Under the pieces are notes generated by a model. The model saw only the letters and a program-made list of their open reading frames with translations, had not been told where the DNA came from and made no database searches. A program made the position numbers and the translations under genes. From Mycolicibacterium aurum (lineage in GTDB: Bacteria > Actinomycetota > Actinomycetes > Mycobacteriales > Mycobacteriaceae), in the NCBI RefSeq assembly GCF_900637195.1, contig NZ_LR134356.1:1364001-1428000 (forward strand): 64,000 nucleotides of DNA, in the 5' to 3' direction. Shown piece after piece: positions 59,148 to 64,000 of the stretch (within the stretch, counting starts at the first letter, position 1; the number at the start of each line of letters is the position of its first letter).

Positions 59148-59368
59148 GCTAAATGCGTAGGAGGAGAATATTTCTTTCGCTCGGCTCTAGGGTGCGGTGG
59201 TTACTGGAGGTGCGGCACCAGTTGTCACTGGGGCGCCGATATGGGGTGTAGCTTTGTGGCGAACATTCTCTGGTTTTTAGTCAGGCTCGAAACCGCGATG
59301 TCGTCCGATCAGCTTCAAAGCCGAGAGTTGGTATTCGAAGTCAGGAAAACAGCGGTGAAGGGTTTACG

Positions 59369-60871
59369 TTGAACTTACAAGACTTCATTAGACTGCTACG
59401 TTCTCGGTGGGTCACCATCGTGGTTGCAACGTTCGTTGCGGTCTTAGGGGCGGTGGCGGTAACTCTTCTTACGACGCCGTTGTACCAAGCTTCGACTCGA
59501 CTTTTTGTGTCAACGACTACGGGCTCCTCGCTAGCTGAGACTTACCAGGGCAATCGATTTTCCCAAGAGCGAGTGGTTTCGTACGCCGAATTGCTCACAG
59601 GTCAGACTATTGCGCAGCGAACTATCGATAAGCTTCAACTGGATATGAGCGCAGGTGAACTACAAGAGCGCGTAAGAGCAACGGTTAAGCGCGACACGGT
59701 CCTCATCAACGTTGACGTACTTGATGCTTCGCCTATCAAGGCGCGGGATATCGCTAATACGATGTCGGATGAGTTCGTTGTAATGGTCCGGGAGTTAGAG
59801 ACACCCGACGACGGAACGTTACCGGATTCGCGCGTAGTAGTTGAGCAGAGGGCATCGATTCCAAGTAGCCCAGTAGTCCCGCGGCCGGCCCGGAATATTG
59901 CGATTGGTTTCGCTCTTGGGATCGTTTTAGGAGTAGGCTTAGCATTGCTCCGTGATTTGCTTGACAACACGGTCAAGACGACGGAGCAGCTGGAGACAAT
60001 AACAAAAACGGGGTTGGTAGGTACCATTCCTCTGGACAAAGAACGGCGCAAACAGGCGTCTATAGCGTTTGATAAGGAAACAACTGGGATTGCTGAGGCG
60101 TTTCGAAAGCTTCGCACGAACTTACAATTCCTCGCAGTCGATAACCCACCGCGGGTGATCTTGGTCACGAGCTCCATGCCTAGCGAAGGCAAGTCGACGA
60201 CAGCTATAAATACAGCGCTGTCGCTGGCCGAAACCGAGAAAACCGTGGTTCTTGTCGACGGCGATCTTCGACGTCCGTCGCTGCATAGATATCTTGACCT
60301 GGTTGGTACAGTCGGGTTCAGCACGGTTCTAAGTGGAGCGGTATCGCTCGACGACGCGCTGCAACAGACAAGGTTTCCAGGGCTAACAGTTCTTACGTCC
60401 GGGGCTATCCCGCCCAACCCGAGTGAATTGCTGGGGTCGCAGTCGGCTAGGAAGTTGCTAAATGAATTACGGGCGAAGTACGACTACGTAATCGTCGACT
60501 CCACCCCATTGCTTGCAATTACTGACGCTGCGATTTTAGCTGCGGGCGCCGATGGCGTGCTGATCATGGCTCGATACGGCCACACCAAACGTGAGCACCT
60601 GTCGCACGCTGTGGGAAGTCTGGAGAGCGTCGGCGCTCCATTGCTCGGTGCAGTCTTTACGATGACGCCCACCCGAGGTAGCGGTGCATATAGCTACAGC
60701 TATGGGTATTATGGCGAGTACACCGCTAAATCGTCTTCCCCTCGTGAATTAGAGGCTCCGCAAACGCCTATCAGCAAAGCTACGTCCGAAGAGCCAATGA
60801 CGAAATTTGGTTCGATCGGGACTCACAGCTCGGGCAAGCGACGGAGGCGCCAGGCCCCGACCGAACCTTAG
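59369..60871 (+). CDS. polysaccharide co-polymerase / BY-kinase (Wzz-CpsD fusion)
   Basis: A 500-aa protein. The N-terminal Wzz domain has two membrane helices (residues about 14-36 and 175-195) flanking a periplasmic loop. The C-terminal tyrosine autokinase has Walker A SSMPSEGKSTT, Walker A' LVDGDLRRPS, Walker B YVIVDSTPL, and a Tyr cluster YSYSYGYYGEY for autophosphorylation. It should control chain length or export of a surface polysaccharide. TTG start with GAAGGG upstream. Codons are visibly more A/T-rich (TTA, ATA) than in the core genes, suggesting transfer. Confidence 0.88.
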   Translation: MNLQDFIRLLRSRWVTIVVATFVAVLGAVAVTLLTTPLYQASTRLFVSTTTGSSLAETYQGNRFSQERVVSYAELLTGQTIAQRTIDKLQLDMSAGELQERVRATVKRDTVLINVDVLDASPIKARDIANTMSDEFVVMVRELETPDDGTLPDSRVVVEQRASIPSSPVVPRPARNIAIGFALGIVLGVGLALLRDLLDNTVKTTEQLETITKTGLVGTIPLDKERRKQASIAFDKETTGIAEAFRKLRTNLQFLAVDNPPRVILVTSSMPSEGKSTTAINTALSLAETEKTVVLVDGDLRRPSLHRYLDLVGTVGFSTVLSGAVSLDDALQQTRFPGLTVLTSGAIPPNPSELLGSQSARKLLNELRAKYDYVIVDSTPLLAITDAAILAAGADGVLIMARYGHTKREHLSHAVGSLESVGAPLLGAVFTMTPTRGSGAYSYSYGYYGEYTAKSSSPRELEAPQTPISKATSEEPMTKFGSIGTHSSGKRRRRQAPTEP

Positions 60872-61499
60872 GCGGGATGGATGTCTATCGCGGCACCGGT
60901 TTGCTCGTGTAGGTGCGTGATGCGACACGCCCCGTTTAGGTTGGGTGCGCAAGCCAGCTGTGCGCGGTGTCAGCGTGCACGCTCGCGATTGGATTCCCGC
61001 CGCGGGATTCGTCTCTGTCGCCATCGCTGGTGAGTCACGGGATTCGCAACCTGCCGGCGCCGTCGCCGCGTACCTGGCGCGTAGATGACGATGGGACTGC
61101 AGCCGGTTTAATTGCTCGACAAATGTTCACGGCGGCGGATGCGCTGCGGCTGTTAACGGCGGCGGATGCGTTGCGGCCGGGCCCGTGTTGAGATCGTCTA
61201 GGAACACAGCTGGGATGCCCGGTTATGTGGCGGGTGGGCCAGCACATAAAGCACCCCGGCCTATTGTTTCTTGGTGGTTGCGAGGGCCTGGGACTGGGCG
61301 GCTCGCAAGGGGTGTGAGATGCGGGGGCGCGCCTAATATTCGCTGGGCGAAAAGTAGCAAGGCGATCCGGGTGCAGAGCACAGTTCGAATGGTGCAGTCG
61401 CCATTCGTCGGTGCGCATGCTCGCCGCGAACGCCGGCACAATAGTCGTCCCCACGCACGATCAGCGAGGAATGTGGTTGGCAGTGCCTCAGCGAATAAT
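60872..61499. other. 628-bp stretch without a credible gene
   Basis: Open frames here have no ribosome site and no recognisable protein. It contains a 27-bp tandem duplication (61129-61180) and may include the decayed 3' flank of the IS30-type element. Confidence 0.45.
61129..61180. repeat. 27-bp tandem duplication
   Basis: ACGGCGGCGGATGCG, one variable base, TGCGGC, then TGTTA; the unit is repeated once with small changes. A period of nine codons suggests it derives from coding DNA. Confidence 0.55.
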
Positions 61500-62300
61500 T
61501 GGCGAGGTGACGCCCTTTGGAAGTAGTCACGGCGCAGCTCTTCGTGTTCTCATCGCTGCCGCGTTGCCACGGTGATCCGGAGTTGCAGCAATAGACTGGT
61601 GCGTCGCGTCTGTCAGCGGTGGCGAGGTGGATCGCTATCTCGGTTCTCCTTTCAATGTAATGACCGCGTCAGCGCCGGTTAAAGATCGTGCATGCAAGCC
61701 ACTAAGGCGGACCGCAACGAACCGGAGTCAGCGCGAGGCGCAGCATCCGCGTCTGGCGCTCGACCAACCCGCCGATCGCTCACAGGTCGTCGTCACGGCG
61801 ATGAGATCGCCCCCCAAAGTGCCCGGCCTCGATCCTGTCGACGGGCGGAATGGGCCTGCCGTGGGTGGTCAGCATAGGCATGAATCCGATGTGGCTGGCA
61901 CTGGCGGGCCCGGCCACGGCCCCAGACGGTGCGCATAGGTGAGCGCCGGTGCGGCGCTGACCGCGACGGTCGCAAGAACCGCAAATCAGGTTGGTGCAAA
62001 GCCTGATACTGCTCTCGTCATAGAACCGTGTCGAAATATCGTCAGGAAAGCGCAGAGGTAGATGCAAGCCAACTTTTAACGGGCTCGAACAGCGGCCAAT
62101 CACTTCAGTGACCGCGACAACCGAGTGCTCGTTGGTGTCGACTCGGCGCGGATGGTGACGTGGTCAGCGCCAGCGCCAGCGCCAGCGCGTCTGCGGCCTC
62201 GCCGCGTGCCAGTTCCGCGATACCTCGCAGTCCCGATGCCCGCTCGACACCAACCAAACAAGTTGTTCAAAGAAACACCGCCCCCAGACGCCACCAGCGG
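61500..62300 (-). pseudogene. decayed IS30-family transposase
   Basis: Fragments in different minus-strand frames line up in order with an IS30 transposase: VIGRCSSPLKVGLHLPLRFPDD (near 62100; typical SPxQVAGWLxxRFPDD), VDRIEAGHFGG (near 61825; GHWEGDLI block), AIGGLVERQTRMLRL (61779 down; catalytic-core block), and VYCCNSGSPWQRGSDENT (near 61600-61540; the Glu-containing SPWQRGSNENTNG block), then LRRDYFQRA. Frameshifts and stops separate them, so it is dead. The boundaries are approximate; no terminal repeats were identified. Confidence 0.7.
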
Positions 62301-62481
62301 CAGAGTAGACCGGCTGAGATGTCTGTGGCCGCGGGAAATCCTTCCTGGTTGCCAAGCACAGGACCGCGCTGGTGGCCAGAGTGTCTCACCCCCCGTTCGT
62401 GATGTTGGTCAACGTCTTCGCGCATGCCCAACTCGGGGACGGCGCGGTGCAGCGGGCGACGGTTTATGCGAATATGTGGCA

Positions 62482-64000
<1,519 letters not shown>

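Noticed and set aside
59153..59251. 32-codon ORF (MRRRRIFLSLGSRVRW) after the DUF4012 gene
   Set aside because: It starts five bases after a stop but has no clear ribosome site, composition or relative; likely chance in the leader of the Wzz gene.

Overview
The window is a chromosomal segment of a fast-growing mycobacterium (Mycolicibacterium-like). The evidence is mostly high G+C DNA, the gene content (Lhr, Nei2, lysine 6-aminotransferase, UsfY-RsbW-SigF, AccA3, AccD5/AccE5, SseA/SufE, MHB hemophores, DUF5134), and a gene order that follows the M. tuberculosis Rv3297-to-Rv3280 block as I remember it. Large accessory insertions interrupt that block. All assignments come from reading the sequence; no database search was run.

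Layout. 0-2.4 kb: the 5' part of a CopD-like copper gene, a divergent DUF5134 gene and a zinc-finger membrane protein. 2.5-7.8 kb: nei2 and lhr, overlapping DNA repair genes. 7.9-18.7 kb: an accessory block with a MalT/LuxR-type regulator, a three-gene Dyp-peroxidase operon carrying a tandem 32-bp microORF repeat, a secreted protein with two MHB hemophore paralogs, TetR/P450 and TetR/DUF1330 divergent pairs, and an SDR. 18.8-22.4 kb: lysine catabolism (pcd, a 52-codon coupled ORF, lrp, lat). 22.4-28.2 kb: a membrane-tethered Mrr-like nuclease, then the SigF locus (usfY, STAS antagonist, yihY-like, csbD, rsbW, sigF, and a second STAS gene overlapping the sigF 3' end), with several SigF-type promoters.

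28.4-31.7 kb: a MobA-like transferase, small genes and accA3. 31.8-49.5 kb: an insertion between accA3 and sufE. It holds a DeoR-controlled ten-gene operon for uptake and breakdown of a galacto-configured sugar or amino sugar (gatY, gatZ, agaS, BadF-type kinase, EamA transporter, GH4 glycosidase, ABC importer), an OafA-type acyltransferase, an ArsR-SulP operon and a GGDEF protein. 49.5-56.3 kb: sufE-sseA, a lipoprotein, a second acyltransferase, a pair of secreted paralogs, and maf-accE5-accD5.

56.3-64 kb: a less G+C-rich surface-polysaccharide region with a secreted protein, a DUF4012 membrane protein, a Wzz/BY-kinase chain-length protein, a decayed IS30-family transposase, rmlA, and rmlB running off the end.

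Main points of interest. (1) A microORF with the core MSA[C/R]AK[N/S]R bridges two unrelated gene junctions, dyp and accE5-maf, and is tandemly triplicated at dyp with a 32-bp period created by TGATG stop/start overlaps. (2) The Dyp protein has an altered GXXDG motif and two unrecognised partners. (3) SigF is flanked by two STAS antagonists. (4) The sugar operon lacks obvious deacetylase and PfkB kinase steps.
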